Assembly: GCF_030272615.1 (NCBI RefSeq)
Contig: NC_081415.1
Span: 101,846,796 to 101,910,795 of the forward strand
Source: Cryptomeria japonica
Lineage: Eukaryota > Streptophyta > Pinopsida > Cupressales > Cupressaceae
Direction of reading: 5' to 3'
DNA: 64,000 nt
This document shows positions 33,177 to 44,482 of this stretch, in pieces (the stretch's first letter is position 1; each line of letters starts with the position of its first letter). The position numbers were made by a program, and so were the translations under genes. The notes beneath the pieces were generated by a model, which saw only the letters and a program-made list of their open reading frames with translations, searched no databases and had not been told where the DNA came from.

Positions 33177-34343
33177 TGTTGGCTTGATGATGATGTTTTG
33201 ATGTAATAGGTTGATTGATGACTTGTTTTATGTTGTCATTGATGGAAACTATGTTTTGATAGTCATCTAAGTCTTTTAGGCCAACCGGTAAAGCATAATC
33301 GATAGAGGAGACAATTTATCAGTGAACCGGCGAATAGGACTTCAACCAGTAAAGAGGAACAAAATTGTATTCAAGAAACCGATATGAGAAATCAATGAAG
33401 AGTTAGGTGATACATTTTTACAAGAGTGTTGGAGATTGTATTAGGTAGCTATGTTTCACATTGTGGTGCTAGATTCAATAGAATGAGCAATTTATGAAGT
33501 AAAGAGTAGTGAATCATGAAGAACAACTAACCAGTAGAACAAAGTCACTAAGATCAGTAAACTGGTAATGATTATGTTTTATTTTTAAGTTGTTATGTCG
33601 GTGGCCGACATAAGTATAGAGTGTAGTGCAAGATTGACCAGATTCATTAAACCTAGGAAATTGTTCCAAGGTTGTTAGCCGACTAAGTTGATGCTTATAA
33701 AAAGTGTGATGAGTTATAAGATGAAGTATGAGATCAAGAGAGAATATTGAGAGTTTGATTTTGCAGTAATATGAGAAGCTCTATATGGATATGTTGTTGA
33801 TGTATTTAGTAGAACTAAAGTGGATCTTATCAAGCACAAAGGAGTTACATGCAGATCATTTTTTATGTTATTTTCCTAACAATTGCAGCAGCCAAATCTC
33901 CTAACTGGGTAGGTCCTAATAGGCCTAAAATTGTAAATCCCCTGATAGGGTAGCTCATTAACTTGAGTCTAAATACTCTTGCAAGGTTTCTCATAACAGG
34001 GAAAATCTTTTAATAGGGTTGAGGTAAATCCCTTAACCAGGTGACTCCTAACAGGGTCTGCTCCTAACTGGGCATGTTTGTATGACCTTAACCGGTCAAA
34101 CATTTCTATTCTGCAAATAGTAAATCTTGTGGGTATTAACTCCCACCGTGGTTTTTCCCTTTTGGGTTTCCAAGCATAAATCTTTGTGTTTTGTGGAGCT
34201 TGATATATTGGGTGTTAGCTTATGTGGCGATTATTCTTTTATGTTTATTAAGCTTTAAGTTATTTAAAGTGGTGATCATATTTGTGTTATTGTTTTTGCA
34301 TGCACTAATTCACTCCCCCTCTCAGTTCCTTATAAGTTTATCA
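33177..34343 (+). repeat. 3' LTR of C
   Basis: 1167 bp, TGTTGGCTTGATG...GTTTATCA; TATAAAAA at 33696-33703; collinear with 19952-21113. Confidence 0.92.
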
Positions 34344-35899
34344 AAATCATACAACTAAAGTTTGTTATAATTCAACTAGGGCCACCACCAAATTTTGAAC
34401 TATTTTTTCTCTCAACACAACCAAGTGTTCCTCAAGCAACCACACAACCCTCAACACCACAAGTAATTGTCTAGACAAGTCAACCCCTACTAAGATAATA
34501 TACAATTAAATAATTGACTTTTCCTTCAGTCGCATCACATATCAGTGAACATCCTCTTGTATCCTCAAATGTACCATCAAGGGTGTCCTAAACAGACACA
34601 AGTGTAGTTACAAACACACCACCATTTGGACATCCACTAAACATAGTGAATGTGTCACCTATCATGCAGGAAGGTAAATCAACCAATACCTTGCAACAAT
34701 CAAACTTTAAAGTGATATCACAAGCAATATTACCCAAACAAGGAAAATTCCAACCCAAAACTTTTTTAAAAATTCTTTGAAAACTAGGTCATACACATGT
34801 GACTATTTCCAAACATGTTCATCTACCCATGTCTATCAATGGCTCATTTAAAAGTAATCACACCAATGACACACACACACCTTCCATTAGGAAATTTATC
34901 CTCATGTAGCCTCCATATCTCCCACCATTTCCTCATCCCCTAAAGTTTCACAAGAACAATCTACACCATCTCCATCAAATGATACATCCAATTATGCAAT
35001 CTCCCAAGGGCTATCCACAATAGGTTTCCAAGCTAATCCAATCCATGATGCAAGTCCCTTCCATGCTTTAGAAATGCAAGACCCAGTGCCACCATATGCT
35101 CCTATTCCAAAGAGTCCCATGTAAAGTCTATCCCACTCATGCCAAAACATTGAATCCTTTTCAAAATCCCCATTATGAAAAATCATAACCCATGTCAAGA
35201 GGATGATCCAAAACATGAAGAAATGAGTCCTCAAACAAATCAAGATTAAGATCTCAAAACTTTATCATTCCATCCAATTATTGACCAATATCCCATCGTC
35301 CTTGTCCATCCTATCTAAGATGATCCCTTTCCATCTTAAGAACATAGTGTCCTTTCAAGTAATATTCACACTCTTCTTCCTAAGAAATATCATGATGTCC
35401 CTTCCATGCTTCCTAATGATTGCATCCAAAATCAAGAGTAAAACAACCTTAAAATAGAGTCCAATGATCCCCTTCCAAGTAAAGATCAAAGTATCCCTTC
35501 ACCTTCATATGTATCATAGGATCCCATCATCCCTCAACATCCCCATCAAGATCCTTCCATCTCTCCATCTTCATTTATAATCCTCCATGTCCCCCATAAT
35601 ATTCCATCTCCTTAGATGAACCTATCATTCCTCCTGTTTCACCTAAATATCCCATAAATCCTCCTAGTCCCCCTCATAATCCCAACACCTTTGTGCAAGT
35701 TGTTCACGAACCTCTTATATGTCAATTAGGTTCCTCTAATTTCATATGGTTTGGTCTACTTCATGATTCTATCATTTATTCCATACCATATCCACCTCAA
35801 AATGGATCTGCATCTTCTTTTCAAAGAAACAAGTATCAAATTAGTCAAAATGTTTATCAAGGCAAATGATCAGGCCTCCATGAACAAGGTACATCAAAA
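34344..35899 (+). pseudogene. GY1 segment: decayed Pro/Ser/His-rich coding region
   Basis: Joining 19925-19950 with 34344 onward (removing C) restores one readable frame through GPPPNFELFFLSTQPSVPQ, and the frame stays partly open to about 34800 with stops. Later parts are readable in fragments (KYQISQNVYQGK near 35830-35865) up to the insertion of E at 35900. I recognise no domain. Low-complexity Pro/Ser/Thr/His composition suggests a linker of a gypsy gag-pol protein; this is inference. Confidence 0.45.
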
Positions 35900-36829
35900 T
35901 GTTGGAATCTAGGATCACTGAGAGAGGGGGTGAATCAGTGATCTACTAGTTAACAAATTTTATGTCTTAACTTTAAACCACTGGAAGCATACACATGAAA
36001 CTAAAATGTAGAAACACAAAATCATAACACCAGGATTTTTACATGGAAACCCAAATGGGAAAAACCACAGTGGGATTTGAACCCACAATATTATTCCACT
36101 ATGAACAATAGAAAAACAATATTACAATATGGGGAATGTACTTGCATTTAGGAACACTGCCTAGAGCTTAAAACTCAATTACAATAAGGCCTACAACCCC
36201 AGAAGGCTCACTACCTTATAGATCAATTACAAAGATGGATTAAAATGGATGAACTCCAAAATAGCATCTGCAATGCCTAGATGAGTTCTAGTTAGGTGTC
36301 AAATACATTGACTATATCACCTCTGTTGTTTTGCTCTATTTTTTGTCTCAATCAACTACCAAATGAAGAATGTGCACGTGAAAATGCACCAAAATGGATT
36401 CTCGATCACCACTTTCTCACATACCATCATATCATACACCAAAAGGATCTTCCACATCGGTCTTATATATCCACAATCACAAAATAGATCATTAATCAAG
36501 TCGGCTTGCTAATGTAACATGTAGTCATATGTTGACTTGATCGGATCACAAAAGATAAATGTGGATCACCAAAACAATGATAAAATGATTTCTCTATGTC
36601 ATCCCAATCATCCCATACATGATTCATAACACCACAATCATCGAAAAGCTTCCGGACCAAAATTACTATGTTCAACCTAAAATATCGGTTAACTGTCTAC
36701 CGTTGACATCCTCTTCTAGAAATCAAGATCTGTGTTTACTAGATAGGAATCTCAAGAGTTTCCATCAATGACAACCCTAAACCAGTAATCAAGCATCAAC
36801 AGCCACCAGATGAGTGTCAATTGCCAACA
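35900..36829 (-). repeat. 3' LTR of E
   Basis: 930 bp; plus strand TGTTGGAATCTAGG...TTGCCAACA, next to the polypurine tract complement TCTCCCCCTTTGG. Confidence 0.9.
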
Positions 36830-37057
36830 ATCTCCCCCTTTGGCACTGATGGAAACACTTGTGAAAAATGGCTAAGTGATGAAAATTGTACACATGATCA
36901 AAAGAATTTCTAAGGTTCCCCCTTAAACGAAGAATTCTGAAACCTATAATTACACTCTTCTACTATACATTTTTCACCTTTACTCTCACCCTTTGACAGC
37001 AATGCCAAAGATGGGTTGTTGTGCAAAACTTATATACAGAGATACCTTTCAAAGATT
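36830..37057 (-). promoter_or_regulatory. 3' UTR of E with polypurine modules
   Basis: Plus-strand TCTCCCCCTTTGG (36831-36843), TTCCCCCTTAAA (about 36918-36930) and CACCCTTTGACAG (about 36987-37000). CACTGATGGAAAC (36844-36856) pairs with GTTTCCATCAATG in the LTR (36758-36770); relative to A one base pair has changed on both sides. Confidence 0.78.
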
Positions 37058-40000
37058 TTACAAGCACTTGAAGATGTCAGCAAAAATGGTCTTCAAAAGT
37101 CCTAGGTGAGTGTCCCACCCACTCTTCAAATTATCCAAAACTATAATAAATGCACTAAAAACATATGCATGAATCTCTACATCTTTCCACTTGGATGGAA
37201 TAGGTTGGGCCATTTCCTTCATACAATCTACCTTATTGCTCAACATGGTGTCCAACTGAGGGGCAATCAAATTCCGAAGTTCACCAACTCTCCTCAAAAT
37301 TTTGTCCTTACTCACATTAAGGCTCGAGATCTGATCATTGAGAGCCATTATCTACCCTTCAGCACTGCTCATCAAAGCTACATTAGGGTCAAAAGAATGT
37401 GAAATACCAGCAAGTTTACCCTAGCAAACACTTATTTGCTTGTCTATGTCTACTATGAACTTGGGAAAAATTAGACAAGACCTATATAATTTACCACCTT
37501 TTATCAATGCATCTGAAATAGTCTACAAACCTTTGTTCAATCTTATTCTATCATCTTCTATCATTTTCCAAAATCTCTACATTCTTACATCCTTGAATCT
37601 ATCTAATACTTGCTTAGTAGTAGAATTCTTTAAAGAATCAAAACTGGTATTTACAATATTAACCAACTATTGTAATTTATCAGAGGGGTTGGAATTAGGA
37701 TCAAGTTGCACATCCGAAGCCACCTTTAGCAAAACATCAACCAACATCAAAATAAGCTTTTTATCTTCAGATTCTGATTTGACTAGATCTAGAGTTGCCT
37801 CAGCTTGAACAATTGTTGTGAGCACCAACTTCTCTATATGTAACATTTGTCCAAGATATAGAGGACCATCTAGATTCATACAGATTTGAGGTGGGGTCCT
37901 TGTGACTAGAGGAGTGTCAATTGTCAGATCAACAACTCCTTTTCCCTTGTCTACCTCAACATCCTTTACCTCTACTCTCTTAGGTTCATTTTCCTTAGTT
38001 CCATCCCCTTTATCTTGTGCACCAGTGTTGCCACTTAGTACAGTATCATCCTTTTGAATCTCAGGAACTGCTTTTAGTATTGTCTACCATTGGAGGCTTC
38101 ACATTGTTCTTAGCATCAAGGGTTGTGTTGCCTTGGTCTTCTAGATGTCCCTCAGTCTGAGTTTTATCCTTCTGATCACCAGAAACACCTTCCTTTATTT
38201 TTGGCTGAGAAGACTTATCTGCATCTTTATACAAATGATCATTCTTCATGATTCTTCTCCAGATATCTTCAATTTCCTTTCTCACTTCTTCCACATTCCC
38301 AATCATCAACCTATTCACCTTTTTTTTGCTTTTGAATTCTTTCTTGTTAGCTTCCTCAATGAGCCTTTTGGCTTCATCTTGGGATACACAGGTGCAAACA
38401 TTTATCAATTCTCTTTCCTTCATTTCTTTATCAATTTTACTAGTTGTTAGCCTCCTTGCATCAATAATGTAAATCAAATCTTTACTAAAGCTATGTAAAT
38501 ACAAAACAACAGCTTCTTCAACTTTTCTCTGATATGCCTGATCTAAATTTTCATAATATACACCAATATTCTTTAAATTTCCATCAATAGTTATCTCATT
38601 AATAAATTGGTTTGTTGTCATTGGAGAAACAAATGTGTATTTACCTTGATGATCATCAGCCTCAAGATCTTTGTCAAGTTGAGTTCTAGTCTGTATTCCT
38701 CTCTAGGGTCCTCTGGTAGGGGTAGGTTCAGATTTAGCTTTTTTACTCTACTGGGCTCCACTGAACTATGACTTCCTCACCACCCTTACAAATTCACCTT
38801 TCTTCTTTTCTTTGCATGATTCCTCATCTGACTCAATCTCAAAGGCCACCAAAGATATAGCAACATAATTTCTCTTAGGTTTCTCCTTTTTCTTCAAAAC
38901 TCCCGTTTTGGATGGGCTTTGTCCTGAAGATGGTGCTACTAGAGCAGGGGCAGACTTGGTTTCTTTTGGTTGAGCTTTAGAGGGAACCAGGTCATCCTTA
39001 GGCTTCTTGGAATCCTACTTAGCTTGCATCTGATCATCCTTATCTCTGGCATGATTCACCTCCTCCTAGGTGAATCCCATCTGCATAGCTACTTCCTCAG
39101 CCATCTTAGAAACTTTCCTCTTCCTAACAGGTGCAGTGAATTGCTTGTGCAACTCAAGGTCCTTATCCTTAAAAGTGCCAAACCTTTCTTCCTTTTCATC
39201 TACCAGCTGACTCAACATGTGTTGAGAATAAATATCTAGAGTAGAAGCATCAATTGCATAACCCATAGGAAGAACCCACATAGCCCTTGTCTCAACTACT
39301 TCCATTCGGCATTGGTCCTTGTTAACCATGAAGCAAATTGTTTTCTCGTACTTCTCTACTATCTCTTTGGGAATTATTTCTCTTCTCTTCATTTTAGCTT
39401 CAAAAGTTTTGAAATAACCCAACAAAGTAGATATCCTCATTGTGGAATCACTAATCCCCATAATCCCTTCATGTATTTTCATAGCAATAGTCTTATCATA
39501 GGCCCATTGGACCTTTCCTTGAACACTAGAAATCTCATTCATGAAGTAGAAAGCCAAACAGATGATAAGGGTTCCAAACTTAAAGGTGTGCTTCTTATCT
39601 TGTTTAATTTTCTTCAAATTACTTAGCAACTCATTCAAGAGAACTTTACATAACTCATACCTCTTGTCTTCCTTCAACATCTGATAGGAAGAGTATATGG
39701 CTATACCGAACATAGAGATTTGTCTTCTTGACTAGGGTATATGATGCAGAGATTTTTGGAGTAGATTCTAATCACCTAGTTGTCTTGGTTGCTCTCATCA
39801 ACCCTCTAACTCCTCAAGACCATGCAATGGCACTTGGTAAGGGTTTTTCTATTTAGAACTCCAAGGTTTAGTCCACTTTGTCTTGCCTCCAAGTTATAGC
39901 CACTGATCTTAGAAATCAACACTTCCTATTGAGGATTCCACCCCAATCCCTAACACCACTCCTAAATGCTCCAACAACCTCTGCAAAGGATCCCACTTCC

Positions 40001-41930
40001 CAAACTTGTTTCAAGAGTGCAACATGAGGTTACACAATTTTTTTGGTGTCTTCAACTATTTTGGTCACCTTCAAACCTATCGCCAAGCTTTCTCAACCTT
40101 ACTTTGTCTCTATCGGGCTCCAAATAGGCATAATGTAATTAGCCCTCCTATGGCGGTTTTCAAGGCTTAGTTTGAAATATTCCCACACAAAGATACAAAT
40201 AAATTAAATTTTTGGACACCCTTTTTAGAGTTACATAAAATATTTCAAAATTCCATTTGGGTTCTCCATACACATGGGGTAACCAAAATTGTCCTATTTT
40301 CAAGGGTTTTTAGGCCTACCTGGGTGACTTACGAAGATGGCTTTGGAAAGCTTCACCAGTTAAAAAATCTGCCAAAAATAATAAAGGACTATTAAGGACA
40401 TTCAATTAGGTCTCCCACCATATGTCAACTTCCCTTCTACCAATCCATATGTGCCCTGAAATTGCACATCTCCTAGTGTCCTAGTCTCACCAACTCCTAG
40501 CTATGAGCCTAGGGTATCATTGTAGCTTCAATACAAAGGTCTAAAAAATCACACAACCTACTTTAAACATATTAACATAGCCTAACCTATAATTCCACAT
40601 GTTTATAAATGGTGCCATCAATGGATGCTCAGGTTAGAGCCATTTCTTGCTTAAACCCTAGTTGTCAAGGGTTTTGCACCTAGTCACAAAGAATGGACTG
40701 AATCTCTACAACCAGACACAATCAACTTGCTAAGATACCTTGTTGAAAAGTAAACTCAACAAAATCTCATGCCTTGCAATTAGATTCTTCTGACAAGTCC
40801 GTACTGGAGCATACAACACAACAAAAACACAGAAAAGTGTCAAAACGGTGTCAAAACAAGATTTCCTTACAACTCAAAAACTTACTTTTGCATTCCAGAT
40901 CTTCTAACCCATAAAATAATTATGTCTTGGGCTTTAAACTACCTAGTTCAGTTGGTTAGAACCAACTTCTTTACCGCCAACATAAAAAATGCAAGTTTTG
41001 CAATGTTGCAAAATGTTGCTTAACAACTTTTACATTTTTTGAACCTTAAGATGCAACTTTGCATTCAAGTGTACTTGGAGGCTCTAAAAGGCCCTTAATG
41101 CATTCTAGGAGACCTAAAATAATGCCTTGCATCCCATTACATGATGACTCTATTCTAGAGTAGTGCATCTATGACCAACATCAATATTATAACTTCCTAG
41201 ACTAATAACATCCTGGCCTCAACAAAAACTTGGACACTCAACCATGGCTCCATTGAGTCCCAAATGGTTGGTCTATTATTACAACTTTGAAAGACAACAC
41301 AAAAACTTAGAACAAACCAAAATTTATTGGATTGATGTGTGCCCTGCACCAGTATACTTTATATCCAACCACTATTGATGCAAACTTGACATCATGCTCC
41401 ATAATGTCATTTATTATCATTGCTTTGCTGTCAAATTGAGAACTAGTGGCGGCAATCACAATGTTGTTTGATATTTTCCTCAAGCTTGGAACTTCACCAG
41501 ATGCACTTAGACAAGTCACAAATTAGATTTATTTCTTAGTGATCTTGTGAGGCTTATCCAACTACATAAATTCATCATGAATTCTACTGAGTATGAACCA
41601 GATCCATTATTTCTCATCAAATGTCATAAAATGCACGAACTGAGAGAAACCCTTGGTCTGCAAATATCAATATTTTGGCTTGTGATTTCCCAAGTTGTCT
41701 ACCAGATGCTTGTTGTACAGGGTCAACATATCAGCATTCCTAAGTTCATCAAGATCACAATGGACATATGCCCTTATGTCCTCATTGTGAAGAACATCGT
41801 AGGGTACAGAGGAAAATGCTCCTTCAGGATCACCCTTGACAGATTTAAAAGGATGTTTCTTAAAAACAATTTGAGCTCTATGCTTGATCTCCACAGCCAA
41901 TGGGGTAGCAATTCCAGAAGCTGAAGCCAT
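37058..41930 (-). pseudogene. ORF2 of E (unknown protein), split by solo LTR S2
   Basis: Minus strand from ATG 41930 to the TAA/TAG region at 37058; about 1090 codons without S2. Boxes: EGAFSSVPYDVLHNEDIRAY (about 41790-41850), ITKK and VTCLSASGEVPSLRK (41470-41560), then S2 (39742-41351), then YQMLKEDKRYELCK and FKFGTLIICLAFYF (39540-39690), MEVVETRAMWVLPMGYA (39255-39305), a Lys-rich linker, RLMIGNVEEVRKEIEDIW (about 38250-38305), and the coiled-coil end (37348-37058). A small frame error remains at the S2 site; the stretch 38060-37350 is heavily shifted. All boxes align with A and C. No enzyme signature is seen. Confidence 0.82.
39742..41351. mobile_element. S2: solo LTR-like insertion in ORF2 of E
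   Basis: 1610 bp, plus strand TGATGCAGAGAT...CCCTGCACCA, with a perfect 5-bp target duplication GTATA (39737-39741 and 41352-41356). The ends are TG...CA with short inverted similarity (TGATGCAG/TGGTGCAG). The boundaries coincide with the point where ORF2 homology to C breaks and resumes. There is no coding, primer site or polypurine tract inside, which fits a solo LTR; the orientation and family are unknown. Confidence 0.82.
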
Positions 41931-42334
41931 TTAAAACTTAGGGTTTGCAAAAATTGATAGCCTGAAATAGATAAATACCTTAACTCGCAACTGAGCACTG
42001 GAATTATCTTTAGGATTGTTGTAATCATTATTTATATCATCAAATCAATTTTCTCTTTAGCTTTGCACTATTCTCTTGATTGCATTATGACGAATAAACC
42101 TTTGAAATGCCCTTTTAACCTTCAAAAACCTAATTCTACATTATAATAAATGTTGCAACCGGTTACCTTGATTTTCATGGAGTCACTTACTGTGCATCAA
42201 ATCTTGACTAAAACTTTCAGATAACATTTGCATTTTTTATTTAAGCCTTCTGCAACCTTTCAAAATTGATTGTAGATCACCGAAAATGGGGTTGTTAGAA
42301 TTTGCATGAAAAGTTCCCCCTAAGGCATAAAGCC
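41931..42334 (-). promoter_or_regulatory. ORF1-ORF2 spacer of E
   Basis: Non-coding. Minus-strand CTTAGGGGGAAC (about 42313-42324) follows ORF1 as in C and C2. AAGGTATTTATC and CTATTTCAGG are fused at 41961-41981, shortly before the ORF2 start. Confidence 0.55.
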
Positions 42335-43474
42335 CTAGTTACCAAATAAAGATCCTACACTGGATTCCAGTGCAAATCCATTGTCTGCTTTGAATTCATC
42401 TTTTATAACCCACATCTTTTCATGCTTGTCTCTGAACACCTCTACCTTTTCCTTCCTCTTTTCATCTGATTTGTTCTTGTCTATCAGAGCATTATTCTTG
42501 CTTCTGCAATATTTGCAATGTGATTGGTTATATTGCATGCACGACAAACAACATTTTGCATAGGTCTGAATTTCATCTGATTTGGTCTCATCCTGTAGTG
42601 GTTAGAGATATCTCCAAACATCCCACAAGCATATCATCTCTTTTTTTGGAAGTTATTCATTACTGCTCTACACATATTTGACTTGTGACCAAAATTATTC
42701 AATATGAAACACCGACTGGTGAAGGTAGGCCCATTGTTCATATTGTTTATTCCATTATTTATCCTACTTCTACATTGATTCGCTATATGACAAAATTTAT
42801 TGCAATTAAAGCTTCTACCATTCAATTTATGAGCATTAGATTGTCTTACCGGAGGATTCTTTCTCTTCTTTTGATTATGTTTTGTAATGCTTTTTCTAGA
42901 TTGGGAGGATTCCCCTTTCTCAAATCCAAGTCCTTGTGTGTCCTTTCCATGTTTATGACTTTCTAGCATCTCATCAAGCCTTGTTGCGCTAACATTGAAT
43001 TTGTCTTTGTATTCATTTTCAGTAGCAAGTTCATCTCTTAGGGCAACAATTTGTCTTTCAAGTTCTTGATAGTTATTCCTTGATTGTGTCAGTTGAAGTT
43101 TCAACTGATCATTCTCATAGGTAAGCCTGAAGCATTCATCTTCTTTGTCCTTCAATGATTGTCTCAAATTCTCTTCATTCTTCTTTTGGTCCTCAAACTC
43201 CTTAGTCAACCTCATCACAATGGATTGCATTTCATTCTTCAAGGAAACATTCTCTTTAGCAAGTTTGTCACATTCACCAGCTTTGTCTTGATTTTCAATG
43301 CTTTGATCTTCTTTCTCTTTCAGCTGGTCCATCAATTCCTTCCTCTTATCTCTTTAGGTCATTAATGAAATCTTTAGCTCCATTCAAATTCCTCTTTAAA
43401 GAGCTTATTTCATTTCTTGTTGCATCAAGATCTTCAAGAGCCACACAAAGTTGTCTCTGTGAATCAGAATCCAT
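42335..43474 (-). pseudogene. ORF1 of E: coiled-coil, zinc-knuckle gag-like protein
   Basis: Minus strand from ATG 43474 (MDSDSQRQL). A one-base frameshift near 43350 leads into a long open part (43335-42634) of charged coiled coil (about 43330-43000), then decayed knuckles: NCNKFCHIANQC (near 42780-42820), CFILNNFGHKSNMC (near 42670-42715, second Cys lost) and, across a frameshift near 42520, CRACNITNHIA continued by KYCRSK. The frame ends at 42335. Three knuckles, one fewer than seen in C and C2. The overall build matches ORF1 of C though the sequence is only weakly alike. Confidence 0.78.
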
Positions 43475-43530
43475 TTATTTCAATCTCTTGGACCTTCCTC
43501 AAGCAGTTAGGTTTCCTCAGAGGAACTAAT

Positions 43531-43541
43531 CTTTGATACCA
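43531..43541 (-). promoter_or_regulatory. Primer-binding site of E
   Basis: Minus strand TGGTATCAAAG directly inside the LTR, same variant as D and C2. The LTR end beside it lacks about 8 bp (TTCCAACA) that the 3' LTR has. Confidence 0.8.
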
Positions 43542-43543
43542 AT

Positions 43544-44482
43544 TCAGGGATCACTGAGAGGGAGGGTGAATCAGTGATCTACCTGTTAACAAATTTTATT
43601 TCTTAACTTTAAACCAATGGAAGCATACACATGAAACTGAAATGTAGAAACACAAAATAACCAACCGCAAAATCATAACACCAGGACTTTTACATGGAAA
43701 CCCAAATGGGAAAATCCATGATGGGATTTGAATCCACAATATTATTCCACTATGACTAGTAGAAAAATAATATTACAATATGGGGAATGCACTTGCATTC
43801 AGGCATACTTCTTAGAGCTTACAACTCAATTACAATAAGGGATACAACCCTGGAAGGATCACTACCTTACAGATCAATTACAAAAGGATTACAATGGATG
43901 AACTCCAAAATAGCATCTACAATTCCTGGATGAGTTCTAATTAAGTGCCAAATACACTGATTGTATCACCTCTGTTGTTCTGCAATGTTTTATGTCTTAG
44001 TCAGCTACAAAATCAAGAATGTGTATGTGAAACTATGCCAAAATGGATTCCTAATCACCACTCGCTTGCATACCATCATATCATAAACCAAAAATATCTT
44101 CCACACCAGTCTTATATATCCGCAATCACAAAATAGATCATTCATCAAGTCAGCTTGCTGATGTAACATGTAGTCATATGTCGGCTTGACCAAATCACAA
44201 AAGATAAATACAGATCACCAAAACAATGATAAAATGATGTCTCTATGTTGGCCCAATCATCCCATACATGATTCATAACACTGCAATCATCAGAAAGCTT
44301 CTAGACCAAAATTGCTCTATTTAACCTAAAATACCAGTTAACTAGCTACCAGTTGACATCCTCTTCCGGAAATCAAGATCTATGATTACCAGATAGGAAT
44401 CTCAAGAATATTTTCCATCGATGACAACCCTAAACCAATAATAAAGCATCAGCAGACACATGATGAGTGTCAATTGCCAACA
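43544..44482 (-). repeat. 5' LTR of E
   Basis: About 939 bp, collinear with 35900-36829; plus strand TCAGGGATCACTGAG...TTGCCAACA. The inner end is shortened relative to the 3' copy. Confidence 0.9.

Larger units (their letters stand above)
19952..34343 (+). mobile_element. Element C: pol-less copia-like LTR element with ORF1 and ORF2
   Basis: Two LTRs of 1162 and 1167 bp flank the element; flanks are AAATT and AAATC, a 4-of-5 target duplication. Without C2 it is about 7.7 kb. It has an initiator-Met primer site, ORF1 (coiled coil plus zinc knuckles), a 440-bp spacer, ORF2, and a 3' UTR with polypurine modules. I read all of the interior and find no protease DSG, integrase, YVDD-type reverse transcriptase or RNase H block. 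It is therefore non-autonomous; the LTR likeness to D suggests that copia enzymes act in trans. It is inserted in the readable GY1 frame. Confidence 0.88.
35900..44482 (-). mobile_element. Element E: pol-less copia-like LTR element carrying a solo LTR
   Basis: 8583 bp with perfect target duplication CAAAA (35895-35899 and 44483-44487). Minus-strand order: 5' LTR (43544-44482), primer site, ORF1, spacer, ORF2, polypurine modules, 3' LTR (35900-36829). Removing S2 and one duplicate gives about 7 kb, close to C and C2. No pol domain is readable anywhere inside. Its LTR family differs from C but shares start, end modules and ORF layout. Confidence 0.9.
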
